A DNA stretch of 64,000 nucleotides from UBA10205 sp035289625 (GTDB lineage Archaea > Iainarchaeota > Iainarchaeia > Iainarchaeales > Iainarchaeaceae), in the NCBI GenBank assembly GCA_035289625.1, contig DATDWP010000028.1, positions 62,001 through 126,000 of the forward strand, written 5' to 3'. Position 1 is the first letter of the stretch. Each line of letters begins with the position of its first letter. Below the pieces are notes generated by a model. It made no database searches and was not told the DNA's origin. It worked only from the letters and a program-made list of their open reading frames with translations. Below are positions 34,584-44,000 of the stretch, one piece after another. The position numbers and the translations under genes were made by a program.

Positions 34584-35809
34584 CGCGACTGCGCCCTTAT
34601 GGCAAGCTGGCGGAATATGAACTTTATAATAAAGTACAATATTGCAAGCGCCACAATAATAAGGATGAGAATGAATATGTAAACAATCGGGCTGACCGAA
34701 GGCAGTTCTGAAATGTAAATATCATACCCATATTCAATACTCTGCCTCTGCCCCAATTCATCAATATATGAAACCGTTATTTTCCCAGGAATTGCCCCAG
34801 GCTTTGCCACAGGTGAGGCTGTAAGATTGAAAATTGCAGCCCCTGAATCTTGCGGATCAATATTCCCCACAAATGATTTGGAAGTCCCCTGCAAACTATT
34901 GCCATAATCTATTGAAACTTCGACTGCCTTTGCGCTCTCATCCCCTATGTTATCCACCTGAACCGAGAGGGTAAAAGTGCTGCCCTGCAAAATGATCTTA
35001 TCATTGCCAGCAACAACATCAACAGAATACTCGATATTGGAAAAAATCAACTCCGGTTTTCCGAGGACAAGGAATGAAAAATTATTCGTTGAGGATTTTT
35101 CGCACGTACCGCAATTTGCATCTATAGAAAAAACATACGCCCCGGATTTCACCCTGCCACTAACATCAATCGAAAACTTCACTGTTTCGGATTCGCCCGG
35201 CATAATGCCTCCGATTTTTTTCAAGGTCCCCGAAGTTACAATGAATGGGGCGATAGTCGAATTTGTAACAGGCACCAAACTGACACTAACATCCCTTGCC
35301 GCGGAAGCGCATGAATTTTTAATGAGTGCCAAAACATCAAGAGTAGTCCCTATATGAGGAGTTGAACTGCTAAGTGAAATATCGTCGATTTTAAGGACCT
35401 TGCACGAAGATATCTCCAAATCCACTTCCTCGACTTGTGAAATAAGGCTTGAGCCGCTACTATAAGAAAGAAAAACCGGCATCTTATAATTCCCCGGAAG
35501 CGCCGCTTCAGTTACATTAAAGCGCAAAGAAACCGTCTTTGAACCCTTTGAACTGATATCGCCGATAAATTCCGAAACCTTGACCGGCATGAAATAATTC
35601 TCGTTCAGTTCAATAAAAACATTCACGTCCTCTGCAACCCGGCCAACACCGCTCACGTTTTGCACATCAAAAGTAAAGGTGACAAGGTCCCCGGAATACA
35701 CAACCTGCGGAATCGTGGACTCGTTTGCAACACCCAGAATGTTAAGCTGCCCGGCACCTGCAAATGAGAAAAGCAAAACAGCGGCAAACAAAATAAACAG
35801 GCTTTTCAT
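34580..35809 (-). CDS. Membrane-anchored CARDB/COG1361-like surface protein
   Basis: Signal peptide at residues 1-19 (L-F-I-L-F-A-A-V-L-L-F-S-F-A-G-A). It carries about three Ig-like repeats of the COG1361/CARDB kind, each with an N-V-S-G- or N-I-G-D-type turn and a G-x-x-x-P-G-x-Y/I-P-G step, and one C-terminal helix (~375-398) followed by a short basic tail. Operon with the two permeases and ATPase suggests an external partner of the transporter, like the adaptor of MacAB, but it is not MacA-like in sequence. Confidence 0.8.
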   Translation of the reverse strand: MKSLFILFAAVLLFSFAGAGQLNILGVANESTIPQVVYSGDLVTFTFDVQNVSGVGRVAEDVNVFIELNENYFMPVKVSEFIGDISSKGSKTVSLRFNVTEAALPGNYKMPVFLSYSSGSSLISQVEEVDLEISSCKVLKIDDISLSSSTPHIGTTLDVLALIKNSCASAARDVSVSLVPVTNSTIAPFIVTSGTLKKIGGIMPGESETVKFSIDVSGRVKSGAYVFSIDANCGTCEKSSTNNFSFLVLGKPELIFSNIEYSVDVVAGNDKIILQGSTFTLSVQVDNIGDESAKAVEVSIDYGNSLQGTSKSFVGNIDPQDSGAAIFNLTASPVAKPGAIPGKITVSYIDELGQRQSIEYGYDIYISELPSVSPIVYIFILILIIVALAILYFIIKFIFRQLAIRAQSR

Positions 35810-35939
35810 GAATAATCAACTATTCCACAAATTACTTAAACTGTTCCCAAAACCCATACGTGGTTATCGCGTATCGATTCAATTAATGGAAGCGGCTTTG
35901 ACAATCTGAACAATAATTGACAAAGATACCTCAACTTTT

Positions 35940-36017
35940 TGTAGGGGCTGTCTGCCCTTTTAGGCCATAATCCAAATCCAATGACCCGATTCGGCCACAA
36001 TCAGCCAAAGCCCTACA
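35940..36017 (+). ncRNA. Candidate hairpin RNA upstream of the KaiC-like gene
   Basis: TGTAGGG at 35940-35946 pairs with CCCTACA at 36011-36017; the inner GCTG at 35947-35950 pairs with CAGC at 36002-36005. GGCC-containing stretches (35963 and ~35993) could form a third helix. The element ends immediately before the TATA box of the next gene, so it is not that gene's leader. It may be an RNA gene or the 3' end of an unmarked transcript. Confidence 0.35.
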
Positions 36018-36018
36018 C

Positions 36019-36028
36019 CTATAAATAC
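36019..36028 (+). promoter_or_regulatory. TATA box of the KaiC-like gene
   Basis: CTATAAATAC lies about 30 bases before the ATG at 36058, predicting a leaderless or nearly leaderless mRNA. Confidence 0.55.
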
Positions 36029-36057
36029 AACTTCAAATTAAACTATAACTGATAAAT

Positions 36058-36798
36058 ATGAAAAGGGTTCCCACCGGAATTGTTGGCCTTGACGAGCTTT
36101 TGGAAGGAGGATTTCCAGAAGGCAGGGCTATTTTACTATCAGGCGGGTGCGGAACTGGAAAAACAATTTTTTGCACCCAATACATCCACAACGGCGCAAA
36201 AAAATACAACGAACCCGGAATATACGTAACACTAGATGAGCGTCCCGACCTAATACGCGAAGACATGCTGCGATTTGGATGGGACTTGCGAAAACTAGAA
36301 GATGCCGGAATGGTTGAAATAATTGACGGAAGCTTGGCAAAAATCGGAATGCCAAGCGAAGAGGAATTTTCAATGCCAGCAACAGGCTTTGATATAGATA
36401 AACTACTTTTGGAAATAATGAGAACAGCAAAACGCACCGGCGCAAAACGCCTTGTAATAGATTCAATCCCAGCACTTGGCTTTAATTACCAAAACGAGAG
36501 TGAAGTTAGAAATGCTATCCTAAAACTCTCATACCTACTAATGAGAATTGGAGTAACAACGGTTCTTACAAGCGAAGTTGCCGAGGGGGAAAACAGGTAC
36601 GGAAAATTCGGGATTGAAGAATACGTAGTTGACGGAGTAATAGTTCTGCACTACATGGGAATCGGCAACCGCAGCAACAGAACAGTGCACATCCGCAAAA
36701 TGCGCGCAACACGCCACTCAGAAGAGCTGCACCCTATGGAAATATCGGAGAGTGGGATAAAAGTGCACCGCGTTGATAAAGAATACGACCAAGCCTAA
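36058..36798 (+). CDS. KaiC-like RecA-superfamily ATPase
   Basis: Single KaiC/RadA-like ATPase domain of 246 residues. It starts G-L-D-E-L-L-E-G-G-F-P-E-G, has Walker A G-G-C-G-T-G-K-T, catalytic-region L-D-E-R-P, and Walker B L-V-I-D-S-I-P-A-L. The C-terminal strand R-K-M-R-A-T-R-H is typical of archaeal KaiC-like proteins, implicated in signalling, often of motility or surface structures. The specific role here is unknown. It converges with the prenyl synthase, overlapping by four bases. Confidence 0.88.
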   Translation: MKRVPTGIVGLDELLEGGFPEGRAILLSGGCGTGKTIFCTQYIHNGAKKYNEPGIYVTLDERPDLIREDMLRFGWDLRKLEDAGMVEIIDGSLAKIGMPSEEEFSMPATGFDIDKLLLEIMRTAKRTGAKRLVIDSIPALGFNYQNESEVRNAILKLSYLLMRIGVTTVLTSEVAEGENRYGKFGIEEYVVDGVIVLHYMGIGNRSNRTVHIRKMRATRHSEELHPMEISESGIKVHRVDKEYDQA

Positions 36799-37853
36799 AT
36801 CTTTCTCTCAACCAAATAATCTGCAAATAACCTCAGCATTTTTTTTGCTTGTGAATCCTTTATTTTTTTATCAAGCGCCTTCCAGCTCTTTTTCACAAGC
36901 CCCTTTGCTACAATTGAGGCGTATTCAATTGAACCGCACTCATCTAGAAGCGAAATTGCATGATGCACATCCTCTGAAGACTTCTCCTTTTTCCCAAGTA
37001 TTTCAAGAAGCTTTTGTTTTTTTACAGGGCTCAAAATCTGCAGGGCACGAATCACCATTAGTGTCCTCTTACCTTCCTTAATATCGTCCCCGATTTCTTT
37101 ACCCCACTCAAGGTTTTGCGGCAAAATATTTAGAATATCATCCTGGATCTGGAACGCAACACCAATACTTGCAGCAAAATCTGCAAGCGCTTTTAGCTGC
37201 GAGCTGCTAGCGCCCCCCAAAATCGCCCCAAGTTCAGCAGCAAACCGCGCAAGGGACCCTGTCTTATAAGAGCACATCTGCAAATACTGTTTTTGTGAAA
37301 CCTTCACACCCTGATTTTTGTGCCAATAAATATCCATTGCCTGGCCAAAAGAGAGCCTTAGCATTTCAAGAGCGTAGAGGTCGTATATTTTTGCCTTTGT
37401 CTTATCCGGTAAATTTGATCGGAAGAGCAGAATAAGCGGCAAATAATACATCGCATTCCCCGCATTGACCGCAACATCAGTACCGAAGAGAATATGCATT
37501 GCAGGCTTTCCCCTGCGAAGAAAAGAATTATCCTCAAGATCATCTATTGCAATTGTCCCATTGTGCACAAGCTCAGGAATAGGGACAAAGGGGAGCACCT
37601 GCTTTTTTTTGCCGCCCACAGCTTCGCAGCACAGAATCATCAGGGCAGGGCGCCAGCGCTTTCCGCCACGTAAAAGAAAATCCCAAATTGGGTCTGCAAC
37701 AGCCTTTTGCGGAGCTATCGTATCATAACCAAATTCCGGGGAACCTAGAGCATTTACAAGCCAGTTTTTTGTGATCTTTTTTGGGAAAAATTTTACAATC
37801 TGATTATCCACTTCCGAAGAAGAGAGCGCAAGAAAATCCTCAAGCTTCAACAC
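36795..37853 (-). CDS. Trans-isoprenyl diphosphate synthase (GGPP/FPP synthase)
   Basis: Extends isoprenoid chains for membrane lipids. The first aspartate-rich motif is A-I-D-D-L-E-D, preceded by L-R-G-G-K-R-W-R-P and E-L-V-H-N-G; the second is Q-I-Q-D-D-I-L. The GTG start two bases past the stop of the surface-protein gene gives ~352 residues, typical of the family; the frame extends further upstream only as a shadow of that gene. It would supply GGPP to the GGGP synthase at 14.3-15.1 kb. Confidence 0.92.
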   Translation of the reverse strand: MLKLEDFLALSSSEVDNQIVKFFPKKITKNWLVNALGSPEFGYDTIAPQKAVADPIWDFLLRGGKRWRPALMILCCEAVGGKKKQVLPFVPIPELVHNGTIAIDDLEDNSFLRRGKPAMHILFGTDVAVNAGNAMYYLPLILLFRSNLPDKTKAKIYDLYALEMLRLSFGQAMDIYWHKNQGVKVSQKQYLQMCSYKTGSLARFAAELGAILGGASSSQLKALADFAASIGVAFQIQDDILNILPQNLEWGKEIGDDIKEGKRTLMVIRALQILSPVKKQKLLEILGKKEKSSEDVHHAISLLDECGSIEYASIVAKGLVKKSWKALDKKIKDSQAKKMLRLFADYLVERKI

Positions 37854-37854
37854 A

Positions 37855-40032
37855 TCACTTCTTCTTCCTGATAAACAGGAAATAGACAGCAGCAGCCCCC
37901 ACAACGCCCACAACAAAGAGGATAAAGAGCACAAGCACTACCCCGCCTATTAGAAGGGTTGAATCATTTAATTCAAGGCTTGGAAGCCCATCAAAACTTG
38001 ACCCGCCACCTGATTTTATCGAAGAGATATTTGCAGAAGGGCGCAGCACAATTGGAGGAGAGATGAATGTATTTATCACATCAGAATCTGCCAGTAAATC
38101 TGCCTGCTGCTTTGTTAGCCTCTGCTTTAGGCCATAACGAATAGTATAGCTCTGCGAACCGTTTAAATCAAATGACCTGAAAGCGAGCACCGGGTCTTTT
38201 TCTAAAACTTCAAAATTCACAGAAGAGATAATACCATCAGAACTGCTTGCAAACTTTTTCGGGATGACCTCAACAACTTTAAATGAAGAGGAATTTTTAT
38301 CGGGGTTTTTTAATGAAATTTCAATATTTGCAACATAGAATGTCTCTTTTTCTTTTACCTCTAAAATTTCAAGCTTTCTTGAAACCTTTGAAGAAGCAAT
38401 GAGCTCTTTTGCCTCTATTGCGGTTTCTCCACTAGAAAGCCCGGCAGCCGAGAGGAAAACATCCAATTGGTTTTGGTTATAAGAATAAGTTGCAGACTTG
38501 TAATCTTTCGAACTAACCATTGCAAGAACTGAAGAATAATTCTCTTTTGCAGATTTTGCCTGCGCCTCTGCAAGATCAAAATATAACCCCTGCTCAAGCG
38601 TTAGCTGCGCTGTAGCACTGTTGGCATCCCCTTTTGCAACTGCCGCATTGAGGTCTGGAATAAAAATATTCAAAGCCTCAAGCGAAGAAATATACTCAAC
38701 CGCTCTTGCCCTTTGCGAATTTGCATCTGAAATAGCCAGCAGAGCACTTGACCTTTGGATAGCGGTATTTTTTATCGAATAAAGTGCTGAATCTTCAGCA
38801 ACATTTAAACCATTATCAGTTGCCCTTGCAACCACTTTGAATCGCCCGTTCTTAAAACCAATCGTGTTCCAATCAAAAACATACCTATCCTCCTTCTGCT
38901 CGGCTTGCCCAATACTTGTTTCTGCGGCCCCGTCAACTAGAATGAGTGAGACGCTCTTTATTCCGGAAGGGTTATCCCCGGCATCAACTACACTGACCTC
39001 AAATTGCACAGTTTCAGAGAGTTCTTTTGTAACAGGCGGGGAAATAATATCCACAGTGGGCAAAACCGTATCATAAATAAAAACTTTTTCAACCGAGCAT
39101 AAAACCCCATCATCGTCGTTAGCGGAAAAATTTATTGTGTACCCCCCATTCTTTTCCCCTGCAAGAGAATACTGCCCATTCAAAGACGAGACATTCGAAA
39201 GGCTGTCAACCACCACAAACTCCTGCCCATCAAAAGATGTCACAATAAGATGCCCCTTCCTGAACTGCTTGTCGGAATTAACGTCAATTGAAATATTCGA
39301 ATCAACTAACCTTGCATTAATGCCAAGCGTGAGATTGCAAAAATTTGCGCTAAGAACAGAGGCTGCCCCGCTCTGTGCCCCTAAATTCCCGCTATCATCA
39401 ACAGGTTGGACCTTGTAGTGGAAACGCAGCCCTTTGCCTATTTCAAAATTTGTGTCTGTATAAGAAGTTTCAGTAACATTTGAAGCTATTTTTTTTGCAA
39501 CCAAATCCCTCACATTAAACTCCCTATTATAACCAAGAGCCGGGTCGTAAATGAAGCGCAAAACACTCCTGTAAACATTATAATGTGAAATGCCTGAACC
39601 ACTATCTTGCGAAGCTGCCCATTGCAACAAAATCGAACCATCATCTTGCGCTGTTGCGCCAATGCTTGCAGGTTTACTAGGCCCCCCTGTATCAACCCGC
39701 AACTCATAGTGCGCAGGTTCAGACCAGCCAGAAGACTTAGCCCTTACATGGAACCAATAAATCCCATCCATTTTTGAACCAAGTGAAATGCGAGATTCTG
39801 TTGTATCAACATTTGTATCAGGCACTGTATCTGGCTGCTTATCAACAACATAGCTATAGCCAGTTGCCCCAGAATAACTAACATTTATTACAATCTGCGA
39901 ACTATTGCTCCACTGCCCTTCCGGATGATTGGTACTTGAAACAGTTGGGGGTGCACCTAGCGCTGCTGCACAAAAAAATAAAACGAAAAAAAACGCTGCA
40001 AGCCTTGAAAGAAACAAAATTTCACCCAACAA
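37855..40032 (-). CDS. Large membrane-anchored surface protein with Fn3-like domain
   Basis: About 725 residues. Signal peptide F-F-F-V-L-F-F-C-A-A-A-L-G-A near the N-terminus, then an Ig-like region, a fibronectin type III-like domain (~115-215, with L-Q-W-A-A-S-Q-D and Y-N-V-Y-R-S), further Ig-like domains, a helical region (~430-530) and a C-terminal transmembrane helix followed by R-K-K-K. Probably exposed on the cell surface. No ATG is usable; TTG at 40032 or 40029 is the likely start. Downstream, the prenyl synthase starts two bases after its stop. Confidence 0.8.
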   Translation of the reverse strand: MLGEILFLSRLAAFFFVLFFCAAALGAPPTVSSTNHPEGQWSNSSQIVINVSYSGATGYSYVVDKQPDTVPDTNVDTTESRISLGSKMDGIYWFHVRAKSSGWSEPAHYELRVDTGGPSKPASIGATAQDDGSILLQWAASQDSGSGISHYNVYRSVLRFIYDPALGYNREFNVRDLVAKKIASNVTETSYTDTNFEIGKGLRFHYKVQPVDDSGNLGAQSGAASVLSANFCNLTLGINARLVDSNISIDVNSDKQFRKGHLIVTSFDGQEFVVVDSLSNVSSLNGQYSLAGEKNGGYTINFSANDDDGVLCSVEKVFIYDTVLPTVDIISPPVTKELSETVQFEVSVVDAGDNPSGIKSVSLILVDGAAETSIGQAEQKEDRYVFDWNTIGFKNGRFKVVARATDNGLNVAEDSALYSIKNTAIQRSSALLAISDANSQRARAVEYISSLEALNIFIPDLNAAVAKGDANSATAQLTLEQGLYFDLAEAQAKSAKENYSSVLAMVSSKDYKSATYSYNQNQLDVFLSAAGLSSGETAIEAKELIASSKVSRKLEILEVKEKETFYVANIEISLKNPDKNSSSFKVVEVIPKKFASSSDGIISSVNFEVLEKDPVLAFRSFDLNGSQSYTIRYGLKQRLTKQQADLLADSDVINTFISPPIVLRPSANISSIKSGGGSSFDGLPSLELNDSTLLIGGVVLVLFILFVVGVVGAAAVYFLFIRKKK

Positions 40033-40204
40033 TACATGAAGGAAAAGAAATTAAAAACCCCCACAACAACCCTTTCGCCGACTTGGGAGCGACCTGCCTC
40101 ATTGCAAATGAGGCAGGCATTAATTACACTAAAAATACCCACCATTTTGGAAGAAACTTTTGAAATTTTGAAATAAGGAAGGAATAAATACCTAAAAATG
40201 TTAT

Positions 40205-40474
40205 ATGAATTTGATGAAAAAACCACTACCTAGGAAAAGTACAGGCGCTGCAAATCTTGGAATTAAACTGCCAGCAGGCAAAGGCTCAGGATTTCACAGA
40301 TTTTTAATTCAAGCCGCTGAGGCAGGGGTGCCTCGAAGTGCATTATCACTCGAAATATCTTATCCACTATATAAATTATATATTGCAAAAAATGGAAAAA
40401 GAAATCTTGCCCATCAAGTGCTTATTGAACATGAGAGACTGCGCAAAACCAGACCCAAATCTAGCGGAAACTAA
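40205..40474 (+). CDS. Small basic orphan protein
   Basis: 89 residues, very basic (P-L-P-R-K-S, N-G-K-R-N-L, R-L-R-K-T-R-P-K), with no recognised family. TATA-like GGAATAAATACC lies upstream of its ATG. It sits alone between the surface-protein gene and tRNA-Phe. Confidence 0.55.
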   Translation: MNLMKKPLPRKSTGAANLGIKLPAGKGSGFHRFLIQAAEAGVPRSALSLEISYPLYKLYIAKNGKRNLAHQVLIEHERLRKTRPKSSGN

Positions 40475-40486
40475 AAAATAAAAAAG

Positions 40487-40604
40487 TGGGACAGGCGAGA
40501 TTTGAACTCGCGACACACCGGTTACTGAGAGGAACGAAGATTATAAACGATGCCCCATTACTCTATCTTCAGCCGATTGCTCTACCAGGCTGAGCTACTG
40601 TCCC
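40487..40604 (-). tRNA. tRNA-Phe (GAA) with intron
   Basis: Acceptor GGGACAG/CTGTCCC, D-arm GCTC/GAGC, anticodon stem ATCGG/CCGGT, loop C-T-GAA-G-A, T-arm GCGAG/CTCGC. The discriminator is A and CCA is not encoded. A ~44-base intron (about 40523-40566) interrupts the loop after position 37, the canonical archaeal site. CTGA at the exon side can pair with TCAG at the intron end, giving a bulge-helix-bulge-like target for the splicing endonuclease, though the inner helix is imperfect. Confidence 0.93.
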
Positions 40605-40665
40605 ACTTCAATAATTCACCCTGGAAACACTTTTAAATGGTTAAGAAGTTGGAAAAAAAGAAAAG

Positions 40666-40740
40666 CGAGCCCAGTGGGATTTGAACCCACGACACCCAGC
40701 TTAAGAGGCTGGTGTTCTAACCAGGCTGAACTATAGGCCC
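40666..40740 (-). tRNA. tRNA-Lys (CTT)
   Basis: 75 bases without intron. Acceptor GGGCCTA/TGGGCTC (with G-U pairs), anticodon stem CCAGC/GCTGG with loop C-T-CTT-A-A, T-arm GTGGG/CCCAC, discriminator G. CCA not encoded. A T-rich stretch (CTTTTCTTTTTTTCC on this strand) follows as terminator. It lies ~260 bases downstream of the LysRS fusion gene. Confidence 0.95.
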
Positions 40741-40862
40741 CCGATAAGGGGATTATCGCATTTACAATAGTGTTGTCTAAACTTCTCTGCTAAGAGAGTT
40801 TTTTTATACTTTCCTATCTGACGCCCTTTGGTTACTATTGCATATCCCTATCCAAAAAATAA

Positions 40863-41000
40863 TCAGAGCAAATCACAGCACCCGCGCTTGTAGTTGCACT
40901 TTGAACATATCCATTTTGCGTGCTGCTCTTTCATTTCTGCCCCGCACACCGGGCAATTTGGATAATCTTCGAGCTGATTGAAACTAAAGCACTCACTCAT
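40863..41000 (-). CDS. 45-residue zinc-ribbon protein
   Basis: Begins M-S-E-C-F-S-F-N-Q and carries two CxxC knuckles: N-C-P-V-C-G and I-C-S-K-C-N, followed by R-G-C-C-D. It resembles the small zinc ribbons found next to archaeal translation and tRNA genes, which are of unknown function. Its ATG lies four bases after the stop of the LysRS fusion, so the two are probably cotranscribed. Confidence 0.7.
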   Translation of the reverse strand: MSECFSFNQLEDYPNCPVCGAEMKEQHAKWICSKCNYKRGCCDLL

Positions 41001-41004
41001 GTCT

Positions 41005-44000
41005 TCACTCAAGATAAGTTTCAATAAGCTCTTTGCCGGCACCTTTGCCCTGACGCTTTAGCTTTATTTTACCAATTTCCGAGGTGTTCTTCACATGAGT
41101 GCCAGAACAGTACTGCTTTATGCCTTCGCAACCCCATACCCACACATTCGGATTAGTCTTGTCAGCATATCTTAAAATTTCTTTTTTTGAGGAAATAAAT
41201 TTGTTGGTTTGCTCTTCAACTTTTTTTAAAACATCTGGGGAAATTTTTTCAGCAACAATATAAGTACTCCTATCTTTTTCACTGTCCACAAGCGAACCCG
41301 AAGTCCCTTGCGTTTTCACTTCCTTATTTAGGAAATAATCCATTATATGGGATGCGGCATGTAGACGCATGGTTTTGTAGCGACTATCCCAATCTATCGC
41401 AAGCTTTACTTCATCACCTACTTTAAAATCCGGCTTTGATTCAAGAACATGAACTATATCATCGTCTTTTAGCACTACATCAACAACCGCTAGCCCATTT
41501 ATTTGCCCTTTGTCTGATTTCTGCCCGCCACTGAAAGCAAAAAATATAGTCTGGTCAACAAAAACATTGTTACCTTCTACCTTTCTCACCTTTGCGTTTG
41601 ATTCTTTTAAGTAAGGGTCTTGTCTGAAAAGAAGTTTTGTTTTATTTGGCTTTGTTTCATTGAAAATATTAGAAGGAGTACCTGAATTATCCGCTGTTTC
41701 ATTACCAAGCACAAACTTACCAACTTTTGCCCTTCCGTACTTTTCTACTAAAGACGCAAGCTCTACAACTGCTTCTTCTAATGAGTCATCTGAATTCAAA
41801 CTCTCCATTACAACAATTGCCTTCTTTGTTTTCTCGGTGAGCTTTGTCCTATCTGCTTCTCTCCAATTAAACCTTCTACACAAAACACCTAAATCATCAG
41901 CATAAACTACCTCACCTTTTTCGGGTGGTTCGTTTAAATCTGAACCAATTTTTGAGAACTTCTCATTCCCTTGCGCAAAACGGAGTCGTATTTTTCCCTT
42001 TGTTGCTGCAAGATCCTCGCCACCTACTGGGAGCACATACTTTATTGAAATATAATTGTACAAATCAACAAGAGTATTGATCGGAGGGAGCTGCTCGCCT
42101 TTTAGAACCCTTTTTGCAAGGGCTTCTATTGAGGATTTGTAATCTTTTGGCTTTGCCCCAAACGATGAATATGCCTCACGCCAGGCCTTTATTCCCTTAA
42201 TTGAAGAGAGATCCTTTCCGAAATATTTTTCCTTGAAAACCCTTTCCTGCTCGCGAAACATTTTTGCAATTGAAACATCCGATGAATTATCAAGGCCCTC
42301 AATAACTAAAACACCAAGACGTAAATTTGGGTATTTTTCCCTAAGCTCTTTTGAAATTTCAAAATCAAGCGCTTTTGAAAGATCCTCTTGCCCAGGAAGA
42401 GCCATTACTTTTTTCTTCTCGATTTTTTTTGTTAAGAGCTCTTTTGCCAGAGATTTTATTTTTGTTGAACCAATATTTTCAATTATATGGAAAAGCCTCG
42501 GGCCGCGCTCCTTATTTAGAATCATCAAATAAGCTGATTTGAAAAGATCTGCCAGCACAATTTTATTTTTTTCAGCGGCCCCCTTAAATGCTTCTGCTAA
42601 TTCCTGCTCTTCAATGGAATCCGAAATCTTTTGCGCAAATTCTGCTAGCGCTGCCTTGTGCTCTTTTGGAATTGCAAGCGCAGATTCACTTACACTATCC
42701 TGCACAGAAAATAAGAACTGCTCAGGAGCGTAACTTTGCAGCCAATTTTTTGCGCATAAAATTCTCGTACGCAACCTATTTTCATCAAACTTATTTTTTA
42801 CATCCTTTTTAAAATAAGCATACGTTTTTTTCTCATCCATTACATTTAGCTGCAAAATAGTAGTAATGTGCCTAAAACTTGGCTGGATTGGAAATTCTTT
42901 TGGAACCAGCACCGCACTATATTCGTAAATACTTTTTAGTTGCTCAATAGCGCTATCTTTTGAAGACTCTTCTTTTCCAAAATAAACCCTCTCAAGCCTA
43001 TCAAACCCTTCATAAATTGTAATCACATCCGCATCAAATGAAATTTCAAAACTCCTCGAAGGAACCGGGCGCACAAAAAGATACTTTATTACTTCCGGTT
43101 CATAAATTTTTTTCATTTCCGCTAAATCAATCGTATTGCCTTTTGAACTAGACATCTTTCCCCCGGTTCCTTTTATTGCAATGAATTCATACATTATGTG
43201 ATATGGCGCTTCAAATCCATAGATTTGTTTTACAATCTCATTTGCGGTTGTATTACTTCCCCCCTGTGAGGAGTGCTCTTTTCCAGATGGTTCAAATCTC
43301 ACCTTTTCATGACCCCATCTCATTGGCCAATCAACACGCCACTGCAATTTTGCAATGCCTTTTTTTCTAAAATCAAAAGTGTCACAAAAACCGCACTCGC
43401 ACGAATACGAAAGAGAATAATTGCCATCATAACCAGTAATTGTAGTCCTATCGGTGTTGCACTTTTCGCAAAAAACCCTCACAGGATTCCATGGCCCTTC
43501 CAAATCCTCAGCGCGCCACTCATCTAAAATTGATTTTATCTTATCCTTATTTTGCAGCGCAATTTTCATCCCTTCAGAATACTCTCTAGCCCTGTACTTT
43601 TTTGCCTGATATAAAAATAGCGGAGAAATGCCCATACTTGGCAGCTCTTCTTCTAAAACTTTTTCATTATGCTCAGCATAACTTTTATGGCAGCCAAACG
43701 GGTCAGGAACATCAACAATTGGCTGGCGCAAATACTTTTCGAGCATTTCCTTATTCGGAAAATTTGCAGGGACCTTTCTGAAAACATCATAATCATCCCA
43801 CGAGTAGATGAAGCGCACTTTCTTGCCAAGCTTTTTTAGCGCGCTTGCAACCAAATGAACAGTCATTATTTCCCTAAAATTCCCAATATGAACAACTCCA
43901 CTCGGGGTAATTCCTGCAGCAACAGTGTACTCTTTCAAATCCCCTTTTGCCTCAACTATTTTTTTGGCCACGTGATCTGGCCAGTGCTCTTTTAGCGAAC

